Positions 29,513 through 37,357 of a DNA stretch of 64,000 nucleotides are shown here, in pieces (within the stretch, counting starts at the first letter, position 1; each line of letters begins with the position of its first letter). The stretch comes from CAVOGJ01 sp963700865 (GTDB taxonomy: Bacteria > Planctomycetota > Planctomycetia > Pirellulales > Pirellulaceae). The notes below the pieces were generated by a model. The model was not told the DNA's origin. It did not search any database and saw nothing but the letters and a program-made list of their open reading frames with translations. The stretch spans positions 1-64,000 of the forward strand of contig CAVOZC010000006.1 in the NCBI GenBank assembly GCA_963700865.1. The letters run 5' to 3'. Made by a program: the position numbers and the translations under genes.

Positions 29513-29553
29513 AAAACACCTCGCCTCGGGTCGGCCCGAGGCGAGGTGTTTTT
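29513..29553. terminator. Bidirectional Rho-independent terminator, perfect 18-bp stem
   Basis: AAAACACCTCGCCTCGGG (29513-29530), loop TCGG, and the exact complement (29535-29552) followed by T. The A-run on the left and T-run on the right make it work on both strands. It lies between the convergent subtilase (ends 29492) and Asp-rich surface protein (ends 29585). Confidence 0.93.
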
Positions 29554-29584
29554 CGTGCGCCGCATCGCCCGACGATGTTCCCGA

Positions 29585-30433
29585 CTAGAATCCGGTGCCT
29601 TCCGTGAAGATCAGGTTCACGGCTTCGGAAATCGACGCGTCGTCCAATTCTGCGGAAATGTCGTTCGCATCGCCCGCTGTGACCGATTCCACGGATCGCA
29701 CGCGGGTGTCGACGGCGGAGCTCGTGTCGCTGTGGATCATGTCGTCGTCGCCATTGCCGCCGTTCAGGCGCAATTCATCGGCAAAGTTGCTGCCATGGAC
29801 TCCGAAGAAGTCATCTCCTGATCCCATGTTGACATCCGTGCGTTCGCCAACATTGCAATCGAAGAGGACGAAAACGTCATCGCCGCTACCCAAGGTGGCT
29901 CGCAGACGACCAAACACTTCGGTCGTATCGAGGCCCAAGATGTCAGAGCCATTGCCCGTGTTGACGCGAAAATCTCCCACGAACTGGCTTTGGTAGGTCA
30001 CGATGGTGTCGGCGCCGTCGCCCGTTCGCAAGTCGGCACGATCTCCCACGCGAACGTTGTCAAAAACAACGACATCTTGGCCCGAGCCTGTGCGAATCTG
30101 CAGATCGTCGGCAACCTGCAAGAAACTCTGCTCGCCATCGGGCCCTTCGGCCGTGAGCAGTAACACGTTGTCGCCATTGCGAAGGTTGATCCGCAGGTCA
30201 TCGGTCACGCCGCTGATCGTTGCACTCTGCTGGCCATTGATCGTCGTGCCGTTGAGTCCCTCGACGACAAACTGACCGGCTTGCTCCGTCGCTCGGATCA
30301 CCACTTCATTGCCGCTGTTGTCGCCGTTCACGACCAGGTCCGCACCGGACAGGCTGGCGGTCACGTCGCCCGCCATCATGCGTCGTTGTTCGAGGGGCTC
30401 GATTCCCGTGCCGTCAAAGAATTCGCGTTTCAT
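29585..30433 (-). CDS. Small LEPR-XLL surface protein with Gly/Asp repeats
   Basis: Exported protein of about 282 residues, no catalytic motif. Start at 30433 (MKREFFDGTG) has RBS aggagt; the longer frame to 30550 precedes a plausible leader with junk. PLEQRRMMAGDVTASLS is the LEPR-XLL motif. The rest is a run of about 20-residue units, such as VRVGDRADLRTGDGADTIVT and LRATLGSGDDVFVLF, rich in GDGADT/GSGDDxF, which look like the calcium-binding turns of a beta-roll or beta-solenoid. Last residues are acidic. It converges on the subtilase with a shared terminator. Likely a cell-surface structural or calcium-binding protein; the exact role is unknown. Confidence 0.78.
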   Translation of the reverse strand: MKREFFDGTGIEPLEQRRMMAGDVTASLSGADLVVNGDNSGNEVVIRATEQAGQFVVEGLNGTTINGQQSATISGVTDDLRINLRNGDNVLLLTAEGPDGEQSFLQVADDLQIRTGSGQDVVVFDNVRVGDRADLRTGDGADTIVTYQSQFVGDFRVNTGNGSDILGLDTTEVFGRLRATLGSGDDVFVLFDCNVGERTDVNMGSGDDFFGVHGSNFADELRLNGGNGDDDMIHSDTSSAVDTRVRSVESVTAGDANDISAELDDASISEAVNLIFTEGTGF

Positions 30434-30699
30434 CGTTCCGACTCCTGGTAAAAGTTGGCGTTTGGACCCGTCTGAACCAAGAAGCGGCAAAATGCCAGAA
30501 GTGTTACCAGAAAAAGAATCGCGGTGTTTTGGGGGCGTTTTTTCACGCAAAAACGGTCAAATCACCCCAGCGGCCCCGCTTTTCGCAGCTTCATGGGTGT
30601 GGCCCGACCCGTCGCTCGCCCCCCGCGGCAGCGCAGGCTACAATCGCGGGCGTCGCTGCTGCCCCGTTCTGGCCCGCTGTCACCTGCAGGAATTACTGT

Positions 30700-31950
30700 A
30701 TGTCGCTCCGATGTGTGTGGTGCTTGTATCGACCCCTGGTCTTTGTCGGCTGTCTCGCTGTCTGTGCCGCGGCCGAGGATGCCGGCTTGGCGATTCGTAA
30801 ACCGATCGTTGTGAGCGACGAGGCGCTCGAACTCCACCGCTCGTCGCTCGTGATCGATGGTCACAACGACTTGCCTTGGACGCTCCGCTCGCTGGGAGGC
30901 GCCTTTGAGACGCGCGACATCGCCAAGCATCAGGAAGAGATGCACACAGACATCCCACGCTTGCGACAGGGAGGCGTCGGTGCCCAATTCTGGTCGGTCT
31001 TTGTTCCCGTGGACACGATGGATACCGGTTCAGCGCTCAGCACGACGCTGGAGCAAATCGACCTCGTAAAACGGATGATCGCCCACTATCCTGAGACGTT
31101 TGCCCTGGCCCTCGGCACCGAGGACATCCGTCGTATTCATGAAGAGGGCAAGATCGCATCGTTGATTGGGGTCGAGGGTGGGCATTCGATTGAAAATAAT
31201 CTGAATGTACTCCGCCAACTGTATGAGCAGGGTGCTCGTTATATGACGCTGGCGCATTCCCGCACTCTTGATTGGGCCGATTCCGCCACCGACGAAGCGC
31301 GCGTGGGAGGGCTCTCTCCCTTCGGCGAAGAAGTGGTGCGTGAGATGAATCGACTGGGGATGCTCGTCGACATTTCCCACGTCTCGCCTGACTGTATGAA
31401 AGACACGCTTCGTGTGACGCGTGCGCCCGTGATTTTTTCCCATTCGTCGGCGGGTGGAATTGCTCCCCATCCGCGCAATGTCCCCGACGACGTACTAAAA
31501 CTGACGGCCGAAAACGGCGGAGTCGTGATGGTTAATTTTTTCTCGGCCTACGTAGATCCCGAAGCCGCCAAACGCGACTTGGAACGCAACCAGGAGCGGG
31601 ATCATTTGATGAAGGACAATGGAGGCGATCGAGAAGCCGCACGTGCGGAAATGAATCGTTGGGACGTGACGCATCCGCCGATACGTTCCACGGTGCATGT
31701 CGTGCTTGACCACATCGACCATATCGTGAAGGTGGCCGGCATCGACCATGTAGGGCTGGGTTCCGATTACGATGGCGTTCCCACCTTACCGGTTCAATTG
31801 GAGGATGTCTCGACGTATCCCGTTTTGACGCAAGGACTTCTCGACCGCGGATACGAACCCGCCGACGTACAAAAGGTGCTCGGTGAGAATTTGATGCGGG
31901 TCTTCGCGGCCACGGAGGCCGTGGCGCGTGAACTGTCGCCCGGCAAGTGA
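30700..31950 (+). CDS. Membrane dipeptidase (peptidase M19, renal-dipeptidase family)
   Basis: Zinc dipeptidase that hydrolyses dipeptides, often D-amino-acid- or beta-lactam-containing. Start at 30700 (MSLRCVWC) has RBS agga and begins a signal peptide (LVFVGCLAVCAAAEDA). Motifs: SSLVIDGHNDLPW (HxD metal ligands), GVEGGHSIENN (bridging Glu), DISHVSPDCMKDTL and IFSHSSAGG (His ligands), VGLGSDYDGVP (Asp). Length 416 residues is in the family range. The stop is one base from that of pdxA on the other strand, so no terminator fits between. Exported form suggests processing of peptides outside the cytoplasm. Confidence 0.93.
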   Translation: MSLRCVWCLYRPLVFVGCLAVCAAAEDAGLAIRKPIVVSDEALELHRSSLVIDGHNDLPWTLRSLGGAFETRDIAKHQEEMHTDIPRLRQGGVGAQFWSVFVPVDTMDTGSALSTTLEQIDLVKRMIAHYPETFALALGTEDIRRIHEEGKIASLIGVEGGHSIENNLNVLRQLYEQGARYMTLAHSRTLDWADSATDEARVGGLSPFGEEVVREMNRLGMLVDISHVSPDCMKDTLRVTRAPVIFSHSSAGGIAPHPRNVPDDVLKLTAENGGVVMVNFFSAYVDPEAAKRDLERNQERDHLMKDNGGDREAARAEMNRWDVTHPPIRSTVHVVLDHIDHIVKVAGIDHVGLGSDYDGVPTLPVQLEDVSTYPVLTQGLLDRGYEPADVQKVLGENLMRVFAATEAVARELSPGK

Positions 31951-31951
31951 T

Positions 31952-32983
31952 TCACTGGCCAGACAGCTTTACCGCCAACTCGACGGCTCGTCGCAGGCTG
32001 CTGATGTCCGCGATGCCCTGCCACGCGATATCGCAGGCCGTTCCGTGGTCCACCGATGTGCGGACGATCGGCAGTCCCAAGGTGATATTCACCGATAAGT
32101 CGAAGGCCAACGCCTTCACCGGGATATGTCCCTGGTCATGATACATGCAGACGATGCAGTCGGTGGAGGCACGGCGAGCCGGCAGGAAGGCCGTGTCGGG
32201 AGGCAGGGGGCCTTCGATGTCGATGCCCCGCTGTCGCGACTGAACGATCGCCGGCATAATCGTGGCTTCCTCCTCGCCACCCCCAAATAATCCACCTTCG
32301 CCCGCATGGGGATTCAGTCCACACACGGCCAGTCGCGGTGTGGCTTTGCCGTAGATACGTTGCACCGCCGCGTGGCTGAGGTCGATCACTTCGACGATTC
32401 GTTCGGTCGTCAGGAGTGCCGGAACGTCGCGGTAACCGACATGCGTCGTGACGAAGCTGCAGGTCAAGGCGCTGCAAGTCTGCATCATACAAAATCGCTT
32501 GGATTTCGTGCGGCTGGCAAAAATCTCCGTGTGGCCAGGAAAGCGGATGCCCGCCAGATCGAGTGCCCGCTTGTTCAGCGGGCCGGTCGTCACCGCGTCC
32601 ACACCGCCCGCCAGCGCCACGTCGATTGCGCGGTCGACGTAGCCGAAGGAGGCGCGACCGGTCGAGCCGTTTACCTCGCCGGGGGCAAAGTCGCTCACCT
32701 TCAGCGACGCAAAGTCCACGATCGTGGGAACCGTGATCTGGCGGCAAACATTGGCCAAATCACCGCAGGCTGCCACGACGGGAGGCAAGGGCACTTGCAA
32801 CCGCTCGCCCAGCCACGCCAGGACGGACGCGTCACCAAAAACCAACGGGACGCAATGGCGGGCCACATCGGTTTCGGATAACAGCCGCAGGCAAATCTCG
32901 GGACCAATCCCGGCGGCGTCTCCCATGGTAATGGCGATACGGGGGAGTGCGGCAGCCGGTGGCGGGTCTGGTGGCGAATCCAA
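31952..32983 (-). CDS. pdxA: 4-hydroxythreonine-4-phosphate dehydrogenase
   Basis: Oxidises 4-phosphohydroxy-L-threonine in the DXP-dependent pathway of pyridoxal phosphate synthesis, in the cytoplasm. RIAITMGDAAGIGPEICLRL is the N-terminal signature; GRASFGYVDRAIDVALAGGV and AVTTGPLNKRALDLAG follow; FPGHTEIFASRTKSKRFCMM contains the metal His; GLNPHAGEGGLFGGGEE and CMYHDQGHIPVKALAF hold the other metal and phosphate ligands. The frame is intact and 343 residues is the usual length. A DUF1552 gene follows upstream on the same strand but is functionally unrelated. High confidence from motif set. Confidence 0.95.
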   Translation of the reverse strand: MDSPPDPPPAAALPRIAITMGDAAGIGPEICLRLLSETDVARHCVPLVFGDASVLAWLGERLQVPLPPVVAACGDLANVCRQITVPTIVDFASLKVSDFAPGEVNGSTGRASFGYVDRAIDVALAGGVDAVTTGPLNKRALDLAGIRFPGHTEIFASRTKSKRFCMMQTCSALTCSFVTTHVGYRDVPALLTTERIVEVIDLSHAAVQRIYGKATPRLAVCGLNPHAGEGGLFGGGEEEATIMPAIVQSRQRGIDIEGPLPPDTAFLPARRASTDCIVCMYHDQGHIPVKALAFDLSVNITLGLPIVRTSVDHGTACDIAWQGIADISSLRRAVELAVKLSGQ

Positions 32984-33038
32984 GGTGCTTTCTCACTTGT
33001 CGCGGTCGATGGAAGCAACACGCAGGTGCCGCTCTTGA

Positions 33039-34375
33039 TTAGATGGACTGCAGTTCACCCGTGGAATCGCCAAATCGATCAGCCGGCACACCCATTCTGC
33101 GGAGCAGTGCCAGATACAGATTGCTCATGGGGACTGCCTGCCCCAAGCGGACATGTCTGCCGGGTTGCAACGTCCCCCCTCCGCCGCCAGCCAACAGGAC
33201 GGGCAAGTCGTCATGGCGATGTTGGTTTCCATCCGAAATGCCGCCACCGTAGACGATCATCGAGTGCGTCAACAGTGACTGGCCGTCCTCGGCCGGCGTA
33301 TCACGCAACCGCTGAAGAAAATAAGCGAACTGTTCGACATAGAATTTGTCGATGCGGGCAACCTTTTCCATCTTGTCCAGATCGCCTTTGTGGTGAGAGA
33401 TCGTGTGATGCCCTTCGGGAACGCCAATCTCTTGAAAACTGCGGTTGCTTCCGTCGTGTGCCATGAGAAACGTCGCGATGCGTGTCGAATCGGTCTGGAA
33501 CGCGAGCGTCATCATGTCGAACATGAGCCGCAGATGCGTCTGATAATCGCCGGGTATCCCCTCGGGAATGGGAACATCGATGTCAGGCGGGTCCGGTGAC
33601 GACTCGGACCACTCGATCCGTCGCTCGATCGAGCGGACCCCTTCCAGATATTCAGCGAGTTTTCGTTGGTCTTGCTGGCCGAGCGTTTTCGTCAACCGGT
33701 GGGCGTCGTCCGCCACAAAATCAAGGACTGATTTGCGGGCAGCCAGTCGCTCACCACTTGTCGCGTCCTTCTGCGAGCCAAACAAACGCTCAAAAACCAG
33801 ACGCGGATTCGCTTCCGGCGTGACGGGTGAGTGCGCGTTACGCCAAGACAGATTGAATTGGTATGCGCAAGAATATCCCGAATCGCAAACGCCACTCTTG
33901 CGCGCCGATCGCAAGACAGCTCGAGCGAAGGAAAGCGTGTCTGATGGCCCACCGTCAAGGCGGCTTGCTGATCGACCGACACGCCAACACGTATATCCGC
34001 GCCGCCCGTCTTGCGGGCTCGAGCACCCGTCAGAAATGTCGTGCCTGCCCGCGCATGATCGCCGGCGCCGTCTCCTCCCGCCGTCGCGTTGGCATGCTCC
34101 AATCCTGAGAGGAGCTGCACGTGTTCACGGAGTTCCTCGAGCGGAGTCAGCGTGGGACTGAGCGCAAACGCTTCTCCCTCGTCCGCCACTCGCCAACGCT
34201 CAACGTTGACACCATTCGGATGATAGATAAAGGCCATGCGGCGTGGCGTCCCACCTGACACCATGCTGCCGGTCGACTCGGCGGCCGGCAGGAGCGACCG
34301 AAAAACGGGCAGGGCGACGCAAGCCCCGATGCCGCGGAGGAACCGCCGTCGTTCGACGTTTAAATGACGACTCAT
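33039..34375 (-). CDS. DUF1552 protein with Tat-like leader, frameshifted
   Basis: Planctomycete protein of unknown function that accompanies DUF1592 cytochrome-like proteins. Leader HLNVERRRFLRGIGACVALP is of twin-arginine type, so it is probably exported folded. N-terminal blocks: PRRMAFIYHPNGVNVERW, VQLLSGLEHANATAGGDG, DHARAGTTFLTGARARKTGG, GVSVDQQAALTVG. C-terminal blocks: NPRLVFERLFG, TRIATFLMAHDGSNRSFQ, EGHHTISHHKGD, ADRFGDSTGELQSI. The frame breaks at about 33895-33903, where LSCDRRA should run into SGVCDSGYSCAYQFN. Its ATG overlaps the stop of the upstream DUF1592 gene by 4 bp (ATGA), so the two are translationally coupled. Order of function is unknown. Confidence 0.87.
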
Positions 34376-36768
34376 CGTATCGCCTCCCAGTGACCGGTGC
34401 GCATTTTCTCAAACGGCACCGACCGAATGACTTCGTGGATCAAGGTCCGCATCGTCGCATCTTCCTCTTGTAGTCGGCAGACGATGTGTTCGACGCACGG
34501 CCCGTCGAAGTACTCCAGGCCGCGACCCAGGGCAAAAGTAAGCATTTTCTCCGTCAGGCAACGGAGAAAGTCTTCCCGCCGCTTCGTACTCAGCACCTCC
34601 GCGAGTTCCTGGGCTGACGAAAACGCTTCGCCGGTCATTAGCTGCCCCTGGGTGTCGAGCGGCTGGCCATGCTCCTCCTCGCGCCACATGCCCAACGCAT
34701 TATAGTTCTCCAGGGCCAGTCCCAAGGGGTCCATGCGGGCGTGGCAGGAGGCACATTCGGCTTGCTCGCGATGGGACTGCATCAACTCCCGCATCGATGC
34801 GTTGTGCCCCACTTGTCGCTTTACCGTGTCCAGCGTTGGCACATTGGGCGGGGGTGGAGGCGTCGGCGTGCCCAACAAATTGTCCAGCACGAACAGTCCC
34901 CGTTTTACGGGAGAAGTGCGCGTCGGATTTGAGGTGACGATCAAGACACTCGCCTGAGTCAACAGGCCGCCGCGGTGAGGATGATCTGTCAAGGAAACAA
35001 GTCGCAATGCATCCCCCTCCACACCCTCAATCCCGTAAAGTGTCGCAAGTCGGGCGTTCAGAAAGGAATAGTCGGCCGTCAGCAATTCCGTTGGCTTGCG
35101 GCTTGCGCGGACCAGGTGGGCAAAGAACGCGGTCGTTTCCTGACGAATCGAATCGCGAAGCGATTGGTTAAACCAATCGGGCCCCGCCAACTCCGAGTTG
35201 CCGAGAATGGCTCGCGTATTGACAAACGTGCTCTCGACGTCGTGCACCTGCAGCCATTGGCCCACGAAACTTTCCGCAAAACGATCGAACCGTGGGTCAT
35301 CGATCATCCGGTCCACCTGTGCAGACCATGCGCTGCGCAATGCGCGCCGTTGTGCCAGATCGGATAACACCTCATCGGGCAGCGAACGCCACAGGAACGA
35401 GGACATCCGGGCGGCGAGTGCGAATTCTGGAATCGGCGCCGATCCGGGAGGTCCTTCAGGCGACGCAGGCGGCTCGACGTGGAAGAGGAATCGGGGCGAT
35501 GCCAAGATCGCGACCAAGGCGCACGCCACGCCCCGTTCAAATGATTGGGGCCCGATCGCACCTCCATCAGCAAGTTCCAATAAGCCGTCCAGCAATTGTG
35601 GCTCGACCGGTCCGCGAAACGCTCGCTCGGCCAACCGCCGCACGATGCGTCGGGCGTAAGCCGTCCGTTGGCCGGGATCGTCGGGCGGGGGACCCTCGCT
35701 GAAGATGCGAAAATATCGTGCCGGATAGGCGGAGGGAGGCGCGTCGACCGGCCCGATCATTCGCACGCGATCGATGCGGGCCCACAGCCGCTCCTCCGAC
35801 TCGCCCGGCGGGTCGCCAGGCCGCATTTCCAAGGCCAGATTCCAGGTGCCCGCCTCCAACGGGATGGACGATTCGAGCTTGATCGACTCACGAACCTCCC
35901 ATCCCAATGGCTGCTGAGCCACCTCCTGGCCGTTGGATCGGAGCGTCAGGGTGGCGATCTGGGCGGTGGCCCTCGTGGCACCGGCGACCCGCAACGAAAT
36001 GACAATCTGGTAGGTTCCGGCAGTATCGATCTCCACGGGCTGTGAAACCGTGACCGGCACGTCGAAGTCCAAGCGTTCTCCCGTCGTGGTCTGGTCTTTA
36101 TTCTGGAACGCGCCGGCCTGCAATTTTCGTACGGGTATGCGGGGCCCGCCAAGATACACGGCCTTGGCGGCGATCGTTTCCGCGGCAGCCACATACTTCT
36201 CCATCAGCATCGCAGAGAGTGTCATGGCGTCACCCACCGTGTCAAACCCATATCCGGTGTCATCGGGAGGAAAGGTCTCGTCGGTGTCGAAATCGACCCC
36301 CAACCAATCGCGGATGGAGAAACGGTATTCGTCGCGGTTGAGTCGCCGCAACGTGACGACGCCCGGGTCGGGGTTTTGCGGATTGAGTTGGAAGACGTCG
36401 CGTTCAATTTCCGCGATCAGCATCCGCCGCTCGGCGTCCGTGGGCTGAGCCGCCTCGGCGGGGGGCATTAAATGTGTGCGAAGATTCTTCCAGACGCGCG
36501 TCCACTGGGACAGGTTGGAGGGCGAAGGAGGGTCGACAATTAATTCGTCGAGGGGCATGCCTCCTTCGGAGGCGCCCCATCCATGGCACTCATAGCAATA
36601 GGACTCGAGTAGCGGGCGTGCGACCGCGTCGAACTCGGAGGCTTGCGCCGACTCGGCGGCAAGCCCGCAGACGATCCAGCCGCAACAAAGGGAGAGCAGA
36701 GGACCCAGGGTGGGACGAACTTTTTCGTGCAGAGTATTCGCCGGCGGTGGTCTCCTGGATGATGCCAT
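34372..36768 (-). CDS. DUF1592-type large secreted protein with N-terminal cytochrome-c-like motif
   Basis: Planctomycete multi-domain protein (DUF1587-DUF1592-DUF1588-DUF1585 order). Start at 36768 (MASSRRPPPANTL) precedes a leader LLSLCCGWIVCGLAAESAQA; the frame is open to 36885 but that part is Pro-rich. LESYCYECHGWGASEGGMPL is a CxxCH heme-attachment motif. VVTLRRLNRDEYRFSIRDWL is the DUF1587 block; GYGFDTVGDAMTLSAMLMEK, then GGLLTQASVLIVTSNPTRTS and HREQAECASCHARMDPLG, a second CxxCH, belong to DUF1588/1585. About 798 residues. It ends overlapping DUF1552 start by 4 bp. Probably periplasmic and redox-linked; the substrate is unknown. Confidence 0.88.
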   Translation of the reverse strand: MASSRRPPPANTLHEKVRPTLGPLLSLCCGWIVCGLAAESAQASEFDAVARPLLESYCYECHGWGASEGGMPLDELIVDPPSPSNLSQWTRVWKNLRTHLMPPAEAAQPTDAERRMLIAEIERDVFQLNPQNPDPGVVTLRRLNRDEYRFSIRDWLGVDFDTDETFPPDDTGYGFDTVGDAMTLSAMLMEKYVAAAETIAAKAVYLGGPRIPVRKLQAGAFQNKDQTTTGERLDFDVPVTVSQPVEIDTAGTYQIVISLRVAGATRATAQIATLTLRSNGQEVAQQPLGWEVRESIKLESSIPLEAGTWNLALEMRPGDPPGESEERLWARIDRVRMIGPVDAPPSAYPARYFRIFSEGPPPDDPGQRTAYARRIVRRLAERAFRGPVEPQLLDGLLELADGGAIGPQSFERGVACALVAILASPRFLFHVEPPASPEGPPGSAPIPEFALAARMSSFLWRSLPDEVLSDLAQRRALRSAWSAQVDRMIDDPRFDRFAESFVGQWLQVHDVESTFVNTRAILGNSELAGPDWFNQSLRDSIRQETTAFFAHLVRASRKPTELLTADYSFLNARLATLYGIEGVEGDALRLVSLTDHPHRGGLLTQASVLIVTSNPTRTSPVKRGLFVLDNLLGTPTPPPPPNVPTLDTVKRQVGHNASMRELMQSHREQAECASCHARMDPLGLALENYNALGMWREEEHGQPLDTQGQLMTGEAFSSAQELAEVLSTKRREDFLRCLTEKMLTFALGRGLEYFDGPCVEHIVCRLQEEDATMRTLIHEVIRSVPFEKMRTGHWEAIR

Positions 36769-37357
36769 GGTTGGTAAGAGAGGAGAAAGGGGGAGGGGAG
36801 GGAGCGAGGAAGGGGGGTGGGATCGCGGGCTTATCGGTGGTTGCGGCATGCGGCTTTGCATGGCGCTCGACGTTCCGACAACCATAGCCTAACGCGCCAG
36901 CTCGCTGTTCGCCCAGTCCGATCCGGCGAGAAAACGAATTGCGGGCATGCCAACTCGGAGCGGGAAGCCAATCGTGTTCAGCATCAAACGTGCCCTGATG
37001 ATCAACGATCAACCATCTTGTCCCGACCGAGGAAGCGGCGATCGCGGCAGTGACCGTCGCAGGTGCCGGGCAACTCGTCTGCGTCTCAGCGGCAGGCGCG
37101 GAGGCGGGCTTGATCATGCGGAACATCGCTCCGGCAATTGCCGTCAGCCGAATCATCCTCGCGCACCGGGCCCCGTGGACGTTCCGACAGATACGGTCCC
37201 CAGCGCTCAGTGGGCCCACCGGTCTCGGGATTCAGCGAGCAGTTGGTCTTCGACGGTGATGATACGTCAAGCGGTCGGTATTCCGCTCTGTTGCTGGAAT
37301 AAGAATGAGTGCGGAACGATGTCGTTGCATCTAAGGACTTCTGCTGATGGTCGGCGT
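36769..37357. other. Upstream region of the DUF1592 operon, with G-rich tract
   Basis: About 590 bp between the DUF1592 start and the kinase gene's 3' end. No gene stands out. It holds an extremely purine-rich tract at 36788-36821 on the plus strand and the DUF1592-DUF1552 promoter. Confidence 0.5.
36788..36821 (+). other. Candidate G-quadruplex tract
   Basis: Several runs of three or more G separated by short loops occur here: ggggg, gggg, ggg, gggggg, ggg. It lies just upstream of the DUF1592 start codon, so in the mRNA it would read as C-rich leader. The rest of the intergenic sequence is not like this. Confidence 0.5.

Noticed and set aside
36590..37219. Minus-strand frame upstream of the DUF1592 gene
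   Set aside because: It overlaps the DUF1592 start and leader and has no motif or RBS; composition is typical of antisense or random frames.
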